DNA of 16,059 bases from contig CAAGNN010000030.1 of the NCBI GenBank assembly GCA_900771325.1, positions 1 to 16,059 on the forward strand, given 5' to 3'. The translations under genes and the position numbers were made by a program. A model generated the notes under the pieces. It did no database searches and had not been told where the DNA came from. It saw nothing but the letters and a program-made list of their open reading frames with translations. How positions within the stretch are numbered: position 1 is the first letter of the stretch; every line of letters begins with the position of its first letter. Below are positions 1-7,722 of the stretch, piece by piece. The DNA is from Kiritimatiellia bacterium (GTDB taxonomy: Bacteria > Verrucomicrobiota > Kiritimatiellia > RFP12 > DVOR01).

Positions 1-166
1 CCCGGGGCGGGTCGAGGGTCAACCCGGGGCGGGTCGAGGGTCAACCCGGGGCGGGTCGAGGGTCAACCCGGGGCGGGTCGGGGGCGAACCCGGGGCGGGT
101 CGGGGGTCAACCCGGGGCGGATGCGAGGCGAACCCGGGGCGGATGCGAGGTCGACCCGGGGCGGAT
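1..166. repeat. Tandem array of a 22-bp GC-rich unit upstream of thiC
   Basis: About 7.5 head-to-tail copies of a 22-bp unit begin at positions 1, 23, 45, 67, 89, 111, 133 and 155 (the last partial). Each unit is a nearly invariant core CCCGGGGCGGG followed by a more variable 11-bp tail. The first three copies are identical; later ones diverge in the tail, and from position 111 the core ends CGGAT rather than CGGGT. The left end is cut by the window, so the true length is unknown. The period is not a multiple of three and no plausible gene uses it, so I read it as noncoding. The same unit recurs at 13231-13340. There are no spacers of CRISPR type. Confidence 0.93.
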
Positions 167-346
167 GTAAAAAAGGGCCGGGGCCCGCACAGTCCCTTCC
201 CCAGCCTCTCCGTCGCGGAACGCGCGCTGTCGGCGATGACATAGCGCCTACGGACTTGTCCGCTGTCGCTAGCCGCTGCGAGCGTCGCGAGCCCCGGGTC
301 GGGGGTGGACTTGGGGCGGTTGTCTGCTAGGGCGCGGCGAATGTGT
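167..346. other. Intergenic stretch between 22-bp array and thiC promoter
   Basis: I see no convincing gene here. Short frames are open only because of the high GC content and have no ribosome binding site or recognisable domain. A run of six A followed by a very short GC palindrome at about 167-186 would read as a weak hairpin/T-run on the minus strand, but the stem is only 4-5 bp. No tRNA or riboswitch consensus was recognised. Confidence 0.5.
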
Positions 347-361
347 TATACTGGGGGCGTT
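344..361 (+). promoter_or_regulatory. Extended -10 promoter of thiC-mazG
   Basis: TATACT at 347-352 is preceded by TG at 344-345, giving an extended -10 (TGtTATACT). It is followed without a gap by GGGGGCGTT, so 347-361 reads TATACTGGGGGCGTT, identical to the block at the atp promoter. No good -35 hexamer lies at 16-18 bp; TTGTCT at 320-325 is 21 bp away. Transcription would start near 359-361, leaving a leader of roughly 45-50 nt. Confidence 0.7.
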
Positions 362-406
362 GAAGGTTTCAAGTAATCTCTTGTACTTAGTAAAGGAAGG
401 GCGTTT

Positions 407-1723
407 ATGACGCAGTTGGAAGCGGCGAAGCAGGGAATTGTGACCGAGGCGATGCGCGCGGTGGCGGCCGAAGAGGGTTGCCCGGTGGAGCGGGTGTTGG
501 CGGAGGTGGCGAGTGGGCGGGCGGTGATTCCGCTCAATCCGGCCCACAAGGGGGTCAAGCCGACGGGCGTGGGGCGGGCCTTTACCACGAAGATTAACGC
601 CAATTTGGGGCGTTCGCCGTCGCGTTCGGGGAAGGGCGATGAGCTCGAGAAGTTGCAGGTGGCGCTCGATGCCGGGGCGCAGTTCGTGATGGATCTATCG
701 GTGGGGACTGGGCGTGGGGCCGAGGAGATCCGCCAGGAGTTGCGGGATATTCGGCAGGGGATGTTGGATGCCTCGACCGCGCCGTTGGGGACGGTGCCGA
801 TTTACGAGACGATCTCCCGCCTGGATGGCGAGATTCCGGTGATGGACCCGAAGTATTTGCTGCAGGTCATCCGCGAGCAGGCCGAGCAGGGGGTGGACTT
901 TATGACGCTGCACGCCGGGCTCCTGCGCGCGCACTTGCCGCTGGCGATGAAGCGCAAGATGGGCATCGTCTCGCGCGGCGGGGCGATTATGGCCGAGTGG
1001 ATGAAGCAGCACGACGCCGAGAACCCCCTCTACACGCACTGGGACGAGGTGATGGAGATCCTCGCCGAGCACGATGTGACGGTCTCGCTGGGGGACGGTC
1101 TGCGCCCGGGGTGTTTGGCCGACGCGAGCGACGCGGCGCAGTTTGCCGAGCTTTCGGTGTTGGGCGAGCTGGTGCGGCGGTGCCGGGCGCGCGGCGTGCA
1201 GGTGATGGTCGAGGGGCCCGGCCATGTGCCCTTCAACGAGATTCAGATGAATATGGAGCGCGAGCAGGCTGAGTGCGACGGCGCGCCCTTCTATGTGCTG
1301 GGGCCGGTGGTCACGGATATTGCCCCGGCCTACGACCACATCGTCTCGGCCATTGGCGCGACGGCCGCGGCCACCTATGGCGCGAGCTTGCTCTGCTATG
1401 TCACGCCTGCCGAGCACCTGGGTCTGCCCGATGCCACGGAGGTCCACCAGGGCTGCATTGCCTACTTGATTGCGGCGCACGCGGGCGATGTGGCGCGGGG
1501 TCTGCCCGGCGCGCGCGATCGCGATGACAAGATGGCCGAGGCGCGCTACAACTTCGATTGGAATGCGCAGTTCGCCGTGGCGCTCGACCCGTGTGCCGCG
1601 CGCGAGCGGTGGCTGCGGACGCGCGCGGAGAGCGGCGCCAAGCACGATGACGACCATTGCTCGATGTGCGGCAAGGCCTTCTGCGCGGTGCGCACCTCGC
1701 GCCGGATGCGGGAGGGGCTGTAA
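407..1723 (+). CDS. thiC: Phosphomethylpyrimidine synthase ThiC (short form)
   Basis: ThiC is a radical-SAM enzyme that rearranges aminoimidazole ribotide into hydroxymethylpyrimidine phosphate, the pyrimidine half of thiamine. At 438 residues this is the short form lacking the N-terminal extension of the roughly 630-residue enterobacterial type. Family blocks are visible in order: INANLGRSPS, GTVPIYE, HAGLLRAHLP, SRGGAIMAEW, SLGDGLRPG, MVEGPGHVP, LGPVVTDIAPAYDHI and LCYVTPAEHLGLP. The C-terminal CSMCGKAFC supplies the [4Fe-4S] ligands C418, C421 and C426 in the C-x2-C-x4-C spacing typical of ThiC. The ATG at 407 has a good ribosome site (AAGGAAGG, 393-400). No other thiamine gene is present, and the short leader shows no TPP riboswitch consensus. 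mazG follows after 4 bp. Confidence 0.97.
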   Translation: MTQLEAAKQGIVTEAMRAVAAEEGCPVERVLAEVASGRAVIPLNPAHKGVKPTGVGRAFTTKINANLGRSPSRSGKGDELEKLQVALDAGAQFVMDLSVGTGRGAEEIRQELRDIRQGMLDASTAPLGTVPIYETISRLDGEIPVMDPKYLLQVIREQAEQGVDFMTLHAGLLRAHLPLAMKRKMGIVSRGGAIMAEWMKQHDAENPLYTHWDEVMEILAEHDVTVSLGDGLRPGCLADASDAAQFAELSVLGELVRRCRARGVQVMVEGPGHVPFNEIQMNMEREQAECDGAPFYVLGPVVTDIAPAYDHIVSAIGATAAATYGASLLCYVTPAEHLGLPDATEVHQGCIAYLIAAHAGDVARGLPGARDRDDKMAEARYNFDWNAQFAVALDPCAARERWLRTRAESGAKHDDDHCSMCGKAFCAVRTSRRMREGL

Positions 1724-1727
1724 GGCG

Positions 1728-2525
1728 ATGAAGCAGGTGCCGGCAGACTTCCCTTCGCCGATGGCGAAGTTGCGTTGGGTGCTCAAGGCCTTGCGCGCGC
1801 CCGATGGTTGCCCGTGGGATCGCGAGCAGACCTTGCAGAGCATTCAGCCGTGTTTGCAGGAGGAGTGCTACGAGCTGCTCTCGGCGATGGTGGGCGAGGA
1901 TTTGGCCAACCACCGCGAGGAGCTCGGCGACGTGCTGTTGCAGGTGCTCTTCCAGTGCGACATTCGCGAGGACCAGGGGGCCTTTACCTTTGATGAGGTG
2001 GTCGGCGAGCTGACCGATAAGCTCATCCGCCGCCACCCGCACGTCTTTGGTAACGTGGATGCCAAGGACACCGAGGCGGTGCTGCGCAACTGGGAGCGCA
2101 TCAAGCAGGGCGAGCACAAGACCCCCAAGGCCTCCGCCCTCGATGGCGTGCCCGAGGCGCTGCCCGCCCTCCTCAAGGCCCAGCGCACCCAGCACAAGGC
2201 CGCGAAGGTCGGCTTTGATTGGCAGGATGCCGAAGGGCCGGAGGCGAAGATCGTCGAGGAACTGGCCGAGCTCAAGGCCGCCGTGGCCGAGGGGAAGTCC
2301 GAGGCGGTGGCCGAGGAGTATGGCGATGTGCTCTTCTCGATGGTCAACCTGGCCCGGCATATCGGCGTGGATGCCGAGAGCGCCTTGCGCGCGGCCACGG
2401 CCAAGTTCGCCAAACGCTTCCGCGCCGTGGAAGCGCGCGTCAAGGCCTCGGGCAAGGAGATGAAGGCGATGAGCCTGGCCGAACTCGATGCGGTTTGGGA
2501 CGCGGTCAAGGCCGAGCAGGAATAA
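1728..2525 (+). CDS. mazG: Nucleoside triphosphate pyrophosphohydrolase MazG
   Basis: MazG hydrolyses nucleoside triphosphates to monophosphates plus pyrophosphate and is thought to clean the nucleotide pool or modulate the stringent response. The 265-residue product matches the full-length two-domain form (E. coli about 263). The N-terminal domain opens with LRAPDGCPWDREQT and carries the metal-binding EExxE...ExxD motif (E45, E46, E49, E65, D68). The second copy lies further on at EELAEL...EEYGDVLFS. Both copies look intact. The reading frame is open well upstream of 1728 inside thiC, but the ATG at 1728 is chosen because the family N-terminus begins there. The 4-bp gap to thiC implies co-transcription, although the pairing has no obvious metabolic logic. 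Confidence 0.95.
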   Translation: MKQVPADFPSPMAKLRWVLKALRAPDGCPWDREQTLQSIQPCLQEECYELLSAMVGEDLANHREELGDVLLQVLFQCDIREDQGAFTFDEVVGELTDKLIRRHPHVFGNVDAKDTEAVLRNWERIKQGEHKTPKASALDGVPEALPALLKAQRTQHKAAKVGFDWQDAEGPEAKIVEELAELKAAVAEGKSEAVAEEYGDVLFSMVNLARHIGVDAESALRAATAKFAKRFRAVEARVKASGKEMKAMSLAELDAVWDAVKAEQE

Positions 2526-2532
2526 GTGCAAC

Positions 2533-2568
2533 ACGCGCGAGCAGTTTGTGCTATACTGCGCGCGTTTT
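2533..2568 (+). terminator. Hairpin plus T-run after mazG, overlapping the next promoter
   Basis: The arms 2533-2545 and 2555-2565 pair over 11 bp with a 2-nt bulge (AG, 2540-2541) and a 9-nt loop, followed by TTTT (2565-2568). It begins 8 bp after the mazG stop, as expected for an intrinsic terminator, although the T-run is short. The -10 box of the following promoter (2552-2557) lies in its loop and 3' arm. Confidence 0.55.
2549..2566 (+). promoter_or_regulatory. Extended -10 promoter of the OmpA-like/lpt/lpx/der operon
   Basis: TATACT at 2552-2557 is preceded by TGC (2549-2551), an extended -10. The block 2552-2566 reads TATACTGCGCGCGTT and matches the thiC and atp promoters at 13 of 15 positions. 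No good -35 is visible at normal spacing (2529-2534 is CAACAC). Transcription would start near 2564-2566. Confidence 0.65.
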
Positions 2569-2588
2569 GGCCCAGATTGGGCCGTTTT
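2569..2588 (+). promoter_or_regulatory. Short stem-loop at the 5' end of the OmpA-like mRNA
   Basis: GGCCCA (2569-2574) and TGGGCC (2578-2583) form a perfect 6-bp stem with a 3-nt loop, followed by GTTTT. It lies a few nucleotides after the predicted transcription start. It could be an mRNA-stabilising 5' stem, an attenuator, or a second part of mazG termination; the sequence cannot decide. Confidence 0.45.
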
Positions 2589-2615
2589 GTAGACGAGAAA
2601 GAGAGAGACAGACGT

Positions 2616-3770
2616 ATGAAGTTGAGTTTGATGGCCCTTGGGATGCTGGCTGCGGCCGGTGTGGCGATTGCTCAGGAAGCGCAGACGCGCGGCCCGGTGG
2701 TGGTCGAGCGCGATGACCGCCAGGTGGCGCGGACCGATGAAGACGAGAACGAAGGCCGCTTCTACATCAGCCCCGGCGTGGGCGCGATGCGCGTGCACCG
2801 GGCTGCGAGCCCCGAGCCGGGCACCTCGTTGCGCGGCGTGCAGCCCTATGTGATTCTCCGTTTGGGCTATGACTTTGCCGATAGCCCGTGGTCGCTCGAA
2901 GGCTTCGGCTCGATCGGGCGCGCCAAGCAGAGCGCCGGCTCCGCGAATAGGACGATTCTGGGCGCGGGCGTTGAGGGGCTCTACCACTTCGACCGCTATG
3001 CCAAGTTCGACCCCTTCCTGGCCGCCGGTGTGAGCTACTACGGTGCCAGCTCCGCCCCCCTCTGGCAGGATGGCGAGCGCTCGCACCTCTTCGCCCAGGC
3101 CGGCATCGGTGCCTTCTGGCACTTCTCCGAGCGCCTCTCCCTGCGCGGCGACCTGCGCTATCACGTGGGCCTGACCGACGACTTCCTCTCCTTCACCACC
3201 GCCGATGTCAGCCTGACCTACTTCTTCGGCACCACCGGCGACTCGTCGGCCGACGCGGTTCAGCCCCTGGCCGAGCCCACCACCGCCATCGAGCCCGGCG
3301 CGCAGGCCTACGACAACGCCTCCGCCCACAGCGATAAGCTCATCGATGTCACCCCCGTTGGCGCCGAGAGCACGATGCACCTGGAGCTGCGCTTGCAGTA
3401 TGCCAAGGACACCGCCATCATTGAGCCGACCGAATATCCGGCGCTCGATGAGCTCGTGCGCATCATCAAGGCCGCCATTGCCGCCAATCCCGAGGTCTAT
3501 GTCACCATCGATGGTCACGCCGATCAGCAGTATGGCTCGGACCACGCCTATAACCAGCGCCTCTCCGAGGATCGCGCCAAGAGCGTGCGCACCTACCTCG
3601 CCGCCAACGGCATCGCCGAAGGTAAGATGAAGGTGGCCGGTCACTCCTTCGACCAGCCCAAGGACCCCGTGAACCTGCAGGACGGCACCCCCTCCAACCG
3701 CCGCACCGAGATCGTCATCCGCGGCGTGGACGAGGCGACGCGCGAGCAGATCCGCCAGTCCTTGAAGTAA
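2616..3770 (+). CDS. OmpA-family outer-membrane protein, peptidoglycan-binding
   Basis: This 384-residue protein probably tethers the outer membrane to the cell wall. Residues 1-19 form a signal peptide with a likely cleavage after AIA (AIA|QEA). Residues about 45-205 look like an OmpA-type beta-barrel, with alternating aromatic/glycine-rich strands and a GTTGDSS turn after the last strand. A linker follows, then an OmpA C-terminal domain at about 250-375. D302 in DGHADQQYGS and R320 in LSEDRAKSVR match the Asp/Arg pair that binds diaminopimelate, and SNRRTEIVI closes the domain. The frame is open upstream to a GTG at 2526, but that would place the promoter inside the gene. The ATG at 2616 gives a proper signal peptide. 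Its ribosome site (GAAAGAGAGAGA) is purine-rich but weak. Confidence 0.9.
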   Translation: MKLSLMALGMLAAAGVAIAQEAQTRGPVVVERDDRQVARTDEDENEGRFYISPGVGAMRVHRAASPEPGTSLRGVQPYVILRLGYDFADSPWSLEGFGSIGRAKQSAGSANRTILGAGVEGLYHFDRYAKFDPFLAAGVSYYGASSAPLWQDGERSHLFAQAGIGAFWHFSERLSLRGDLRYHVGLTDDFLSFTTADVSLTYFFGTTGDSSADAVQPLAEPTTAIEPGAQAYDNASAHSDKLIDVTPVGAESTMHLELRLQYAKDTAIIEPTEYPALDELVRIIKAAIAANPEVYVTIDGHADQQYGSDHAYNQRLSEDRAKSVRTYLAANGIAEGKMKVAGHSFDQPKDPVNLQDGTPSNRRTEIVIRGVDEATREQIRQSLK

Positions 3771-3798
3771 AGCATACCCCCTCCGAAAGCACGAAAAG

Positions 3799-4911
3799 AT
3801 GGGCACACTCCAACGCTACATCCTGCGGTCCTTCCTGGTTGCGGCCGGGTTGACCGGGCTGGTGCTCACTTTTGTGCTGTCGGTGGGGTTCCTCTTCCAA
3901 GTCTTCCAGTTCGTGATGCGCGGCGCGTCGGCCGGGCTGGTGATGCAGTATCTGGCCGCCTCGCTGCCCGAGGTGCTGGGCTTCACCATCCCGCTCGCGC
4001 TGATGGTCGCCTCGCTGCTGGTCTTTGGCCGCCTCTCCACCGATAGCGAAATCGCTGCGATGAAGGCTTGTGGCATCAGCTTCTTGGCCATTATGCGCAC
4101 GCCGGTGATCGTCGCCATCCTCTGCTCGGCCCTTGGCTTCTACCTGCAGAACTACGCGATGCCCCGCGGCCACTATGTCCGCCGCTCCATCGCCAACCGC
4201 CTGGCCCTCGATGCCGGCGTGCAGCTCATCGAGCCCGGGCGCTTCATCGACGAAATCGACAACGTGGCCATCTTCTGCGACCGTAAGGTGGATATGAAGG
4301 AGGCCGACGGCAAGGGCTACACCCAGCTCTACAACCTCCTGGCCATCGACCGCCGCGACGGTTTCCTGCGCGAGATCCACGCCGACCACGCCGAGATGCG
4401 CTCGCTGGGGAGCGACCTGGTCTTCACCCTCCACCAGGCCTCCATCTCCCCGCCCGAGAAGGGCATCCAGGGCGTGGCGGCCTTCGACGAGTTCTCCTAC
4501 GTCTGCAAGGATGTCGTCTCGCGCACCAAGAAGTATCTCAAGAAGCCCAAGGACTACGACTTTGGCGAGTTGCTGGCGGCCGAACGCGAGGCGCGCAAAA
4601 CCTCCCTCACCACCAAGGCCGAGGCGAAGTGGCGCTCCAAGCTCCTCTTCCTGCTCAATCACCGCACCGTCTGGGCGCTCTCGTCGCTCTGCTTCGTGCT
4701 CGTTGGCATTCCCCTCGGCTGCCAGACCCAGCGCAAGGACTCGGCCAAGGGGATGGCGCTAGGCGTGGGCGTGGGCATCGCCTTCTTCCTCTTCATCCTC
4801 CTCTCGGAGGCGCTCTCCGACAAGCCGGCCGCCTATCCCTGGGTGCTCGTCTGGACCCCGGTGGCCCTCACGCTCGGCGCGGCCGCCTTCCTCATCCCCA
4901 AACATCAGTAA
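3799..4911 (+). CDS. LptF/LptG-family LPS export permease
   Basis: This is a YjgP/YjgQ-type membrane subunit of the LptB2FG transporter, which extracts LPS from the inner membrane and passes it to LptC/LptA. The 370-residue layout fits the family: three N-terminal helices (about 11-38, 50-77, 96-118), a periplasmic jellyroll (about 125-275) and three C-terminal helices (about 290-306, 318-338, 346-366). The hallmark GIPLG...R...KG segment lies at about 303-319. Only one such gene is present, and the sequence alone does not tell LptF from LptG, so no symbol is given; a partner should lie elsewhere in the genome. The ATG at 3799 follows the OmpA-like stop by 28 bp with only a weak purine stretch (GAAAAG) ahead of it. 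lpxA follows 10 bp downstream. Confidence 0.88.
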   Translation: MGTLQRYILRSFLVAAGLTGLVLTFVLSVGFLFQVFQFVMRGASAGLVMQYLAASLPEVLGFTIPLALMVASLLVFGRLSTDSEIAAMKACGISFLAIMRTPVIVAILCSALGFYLQNYAMPRGHYVRRSIANRLALDAGVQLIEPGRFIDEIDNVAIFCDRKVDMKEADGKGYTQLYNLLAIDRRDGFLREIHADHAEMRSLGSDLVFTLHQASISPPEKGIQGVAAFDEFSYVCKDVVSRTKKYLKKPKDYDFGELLAAEREARKTSLTTKAEAKWRSKLLFLLNHRTVWALSSLCFVLVGIPLGCQTQRKDSAKGMALGVGVGIAFFLFILLSEALSDKPAAYPWVLVWTPVALTLGAAAFLIPKHQ

Positions 4912-4921
4912 AGGAGCTGCT

Positions 4922-5704
4922 ATGGCCATCCATCCCCTTGCTTACATGTGCGAAGGTGCCAAGGTCCACCCCGAGGCCGAGGTCGGCCCCTTTGCCTATA
5001 TCGGCCCGGACGTCACCATCGGCCGCGGCACTAAGATTCACCACCACGCCACCGTCGAGGGCCACACCACCCTGGGCGAGGAGTGCGAGGTCTTCCCGCA
5101 GGCCTGCGTGGGGATGAAGACGCAGGACCTCAAGTGGCGCCCCGGGAACATCACCTACGTGGAGATTGGCGACCGCACGGTCATCCGCGAGTGCGCCACC
5201 ATCCATCTGGGCACGATGGACGGCACCAAGACGGTCATCGGCAGCGACTGCCTGATTATGGCCTACTGCCACATCGCCCACGGCTGCACCCTGGGCAACC
5301 ACATCATTATGTCCAACAGCGTGCAGATCGCCGGCGAGTGCGTCATTGAAGATCACGCCATCATCGGCGGCACCACGGGTATCCTCCAATTCACCCATGT
5401 GGGCACCTTCGCGATGGTCGGCGGCGGCACCCAACTGCGTAAGGACGCCCCGCCCTATATGCTCACGATGGGCGTGGAGAACCTCACCGTGCGCGGCCTC
5501 AACTCCGTGGCCATCCGCCGCCACCCCGAGGCCTTCTCTCCCGAGGCCTTCAGCGCGCTCAAGGATGCCTACCAGTTCCTCTACTCCGAGGGCCAGCCGC
5601 GCGCCGTCGCCCTCGAGCGCATCGCCAAAGAGTTGCCGCAGTGCGCGGAAATCCGCCACCTGCTCGACTTCTACGCCAACGCCTCCAAGCACGGCGTGGT
5701 CTAA
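4922..5704 (+). CDS. lpxA: LpxA-like acyl-ACP:UDP-GlcNAc O-acyltransferase, divergent active site
   Basis: LpxA performs the first step of lipid A synthesis, moving a hydroxyacyl chain from ACP to UDP-GlcNAc. The 260-residue protein has the left-handed beta-helix hexapeptide pattern over about residues 1-185 and the helical C-terminal domain, close to the 262 of E. coli. Compared with the E. coli sequence from memory, the general-base His is kept (H120 in HIAHGC, E. coli H125), as are the DLK lysine, the RR of the C-terminal domain and the chain-length glycine (G168, E. coli G173). Three usually conserved positions differ: D126 is G121, H144 is E139 and H160 is L155. The ribosome site AAGGAG overlaps the permease stop region. 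lpxD, fabZ and lpxB are not adjacent. LpxA is the best call, but a changed substrate is possible. Confidence 0.85.
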   Translation: MAIHPLAYMCEGAKVHPEAEVGPFAYIGPDVTIGRGTKIHHHATVEGHTTLGEECEVFPQACVGMKTQDLKWRPGNITYVEIGDRTVIRECATIHLGTMDGTKTVIGSDCLIMAYCHIAHGCTLGNHIIMSNSVQIAGECVIEDHAIIGGTTGILQFTHVGTFAMVGGGTQLRKDAPPYMLTMGVENLTVRGLNSVAIRRHPEAFSPEAFSALKDAYQFLYSEGQPRAVALERIAKELPQCAEIRHLLDFYANASKHGVV

Positions 5705-5718
5705 GGCCCCTTCCCGCA

Positions 5719-6138
5719 ATGCCCAGCGGCCCCGTCTTTTCGCCCAAACGCCCGGGCGGCAGTCTCGCCGCCTGGCTCCTGCGCATCACCTGCCCGACTG
5801 TCGTCTTCGGCTACCTGGCCTGGCAGGCCATCGCCTCGGCCAACTGGAAGTTCGCCCTCTGCCTACTTGCGCTCGCGGCGACCCTCGGCTTTGGCTTCCT
5901 GGCCGTCCGGCGCCTGAGCGCCCACTGCCAGGCCGCCGCCACCGAGATCGAACGCCAGCGCCGCCTGGCCGCCGCGATGCAGCTAACCCGCCGCCTGGGC
6001 GGGGTCTTCTGCGGGATGGTCTTGGGCGTGGGGCTCTGCTACACCTTCGAGACCGGGCGCTTCTTCTCCATCGCCCTGCCACTTCTCCTCTCCGGCTGGG
6101 GAGCTATGTTCTGGCTCTTCCGCCGGGCCTTCCACTAA
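5719..6138 (+). CDS. Small four-helix membrane protein, unknown function
   Basis: I do not recognise this 139-residue protein. A basic N-terminus (SPKRPGG) precedes about four hydrophobic segments: residues 24-43, 45-62, 94-111 and 117-137. Between the second and third is a polar, charged stretch (HCQAAATEIERQRRLAAAM) likely to be cytoplasmic and helical. There is no signal peptide cleavage motif, no conserved catalytic pattern, and the C-terminus is FRRAFH. It starts 14 bp after the lpxA stop and ends 51 bp before der, so it is probably co-transcribed. Third positions are strongly C-biased like its neighbours, which supports coding. No ribosome site is seen before the ATG at 5719; the frame is open upstream into lpxA, so a longer version cannot be excluded. 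Confidence 0.7.
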   Translation: MPSGPVFSPKRPGGSLAAWLLRITCPTVVFGYLAWQAIASANWKFALCLLALAATLGFGFLAVRRLSAHCQAAATEIERQRRLAAAMQLTRRLGGVFCGMVLGVGLCYTFETGRFFSIALPLLLSGWGAMFWLFRRAFH

Positions 6139-6189
6139 TGCTTCTGCCGCCTGGCGCCGCTCCCGGCGCGGGCCTCCTTGGGTTTCCCT

Positions 6190-7722
6190 ATGAGCGAACA
6201 AGCCATTGCCAAGCGCACGGTCGTCATCGTCGGCCGGCCCAACGTCGGAAAGTCCGCCCTCTTCAACCGCATCGCCAACCGCCGCATCGCCATCGTCCAC
6301 GACCAAAGCGGCGTGACGCGCGACCGCATTGTCCGTGAAGTGGCCTGGAACGACGAAGCCTTCCACCTCGTCGACACCGGCGGCATCCGCCTCTTCGACG
6401 GCACCCGCGAGAAGAACGTCATCGAGATGGCCGTGCGCGACCAAGTGGACGTGGCGATGGCCGACGCGGCCTGCATCATCCTCGTGGTCGATGTCCTCTC
6501 CGGCCTCCAGCCGGCCGACGAAGAGGTCGCCCGCCTCGTCCACAGGAGCGGCCGCCCCTGCTTCCTGGCCATTAATAAGTGCGACCTGCCCCAGCACGAG
6601 GCCGGTGCCGGCGACTTCGCCAAGCTCGCCTTCCCCGCCTTCAAGGTCTCCGCCCAGCACAACCGCGGGATGGAGGAGCTGATGGCCGCCGTCACCAAGG
6701 CCCTCCCCCCCAAGAGCGAGGCCGAGAAGGCCGCCGACGCCAAGCCCCTGCGCGTGGCCATCGTCGGCCGCCCCAACGCCGGCAAGAGCTCCTACATCAA
6801 CCGCCTCCTGCGTAGCGACCGCGTCATCGTCAGCAACGTCGCCGGCACCACGCGCGACTGCGTCGATGTCCCCTTCACCATCGGCACCGGCCCCACCGCC
6901 CGCCGCTACACCCTCGTCGACACCGCCGGGATGCGCCACGTCCACAAGATCGACACCTCCGTCGAGCGCTTCTCCCTCTTCCGCAGCGAGGAGGCCGTGC
7001 GCGAGTGCGACGTCGCCGTCCTGGTGATGGATGCCGAGATCGGCCCCACCACCCAGGATAAGTACATCGCCTCGATGATTCAGCGCGAGGCCAAGGCCTG
7101 CGTCATCCTCATCAACAAGTGGGACCTCGCGCGCGCCAAGGGCTTCACCGAAACCGCCGCCATCGCCCACATGCGCGAAATGCTCCCCTACCTCCGCCAC
7201 GTCCCCGTGGTCTTTATGAGCGCGCAAGAGGGCTACAACGTCCGCAACAGCATTGAAGCGATCGACCGCGTGGCCGAGCATCAACGCCGCGTCCTGCCCA
7301 CCGGCGTCCTCAACCGCACCCTCTCCAACGCCCTCGCGCAAATCCAAATGCCCGGCAAGAACGGCCGCCACCTCCGCTTCCACTACGCCACGCAGACCGG
7401 CAGCAACCCGATGATCCTGCGCCTCTTCGTCAACGACGCCCGCCTCGCCACCAAGCCCTTCCAGGACTTCCTCATCCGCAACATCCGCGAGGCCTTCGAC
7501 CTCGAGGGTGCCGCCATCATCCTCCAATTCCGCTCCCGCGTTAAACCCGGCGAGGGCCGCGACAAGGCCGCCCCCGAAGGCGAGGAGCCCGACCCCGAGG
7601 CCGCCCCCGCGCGTCGCCCCCTCCCCCGCCGTCCGCGCCCGGCCACCGGCAAGTCCGGCAAACCTTCCCTCGGCCGCGGCCGCAACAACCTCACCCCCAA
7701 AGCCTTCCGGAAGCGGAAGTAA
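6190..7722 (+). CDS. der: Ribosome biogenesis GTPase Der (EngA)
   Basis: Der has two tandem GTPase domains and a KH-like domain and is needed for 50S subunit maturation. The first domain shows G1 GRPNVGKS (15-22), G3 DTGG (62-65) and G4 NKCD. The second shows G1 GRPNAGKS (193-200), G3 DTAG and G4 NKWD. The KH-like domain runs from about 370 to 450. A Pro/Arg/Lys-rich tail of about 60 residues follows, ending in KAFRKRK, making 510 residues against 490 in E. coli; basic tails are common in Der and suit rRNA binding. I chose the ATG at 6190 over a TTG at 6178 because only SEQAIAK precedes the first strand. Neither start has a clear ribosome site. The stop codon directly abuts the next start. 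Confidence 0.97.
   Translation: MSEQAIAKRTVVIVGRPNVGKSALFNRIANRRIAIVHDQSGVTRDRIVREVAWNDEAFHLVDTGGIRLFDGTREKNVIEMAVRDQVDVAMADAACIILVVDVLSGLQPADEEVARLVHRSGRPCFLAINKCDLPQHEAGAGDFAKLAFPAFKVSAQHNRGMEELMAAVTKALPPKSEAEKAADAKPLRVAIVGRPNAGKSSYINRLLRSDRVIVSNVAGTTRDCVDVPFTIGTGPTARRYTLVDTAGMRHVHKIDTSVERFSLFRSEEAVRECDVAVLVMDAEIGPTTQDKYIASMIQREAKACVILINKWDLARAKGFTETAAIAHMREMLPYLRHVPVVFMSAQEGYNVRNSIEAIDRVAEHQRRVLPTGVLNRTLSNALAQIQMPGKNGRHLRFHYATQTGSNPMILRLFVNDARLATKPFQDFLIRNIREAFDLEGAAIILQFRSRVKPGEGRDKAAPEGEEPDPEAAPARRPLPRRPRPATGKSGKPSLGRGRNNLTPKAFRKRK

Noticed and set aside
1..166. CRISPR array
   Set aside because: The units are contiguous 22-bp tandem copies with no unique spacers of regular length, and no cas genes are present.
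167..186. Minus-strand intrinsic terminator (GC palindrome followed by six T on that strand)
   Set aside because: The stem is only 4-5 bp with a tiny loop; too weak to call, and no minus-strand gene is visible.
353..406. TPP riboswitch expected upstream of thiC
   Set aside because: The leader is only about 45-50 nt and lacks the CTGAGA and related consensus blocks; only a 5-bp AAGTA/TACTT stem is visible.
2526..2615. N-terminal extension of the OmpA-like protein from a GTG at 2526
   Set aside because: It would bury the promoter and two hairpins in the gene and put about 30 residues ahead of a clear signal peptide.
1401..3806. Long minus-strand open frame (801 codons) opposite mazG and the OmpA-like gene
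   Set aside because: Low-complexity composition, no start signal, and it runs across two well-supported plus-strand genes and a promoter.
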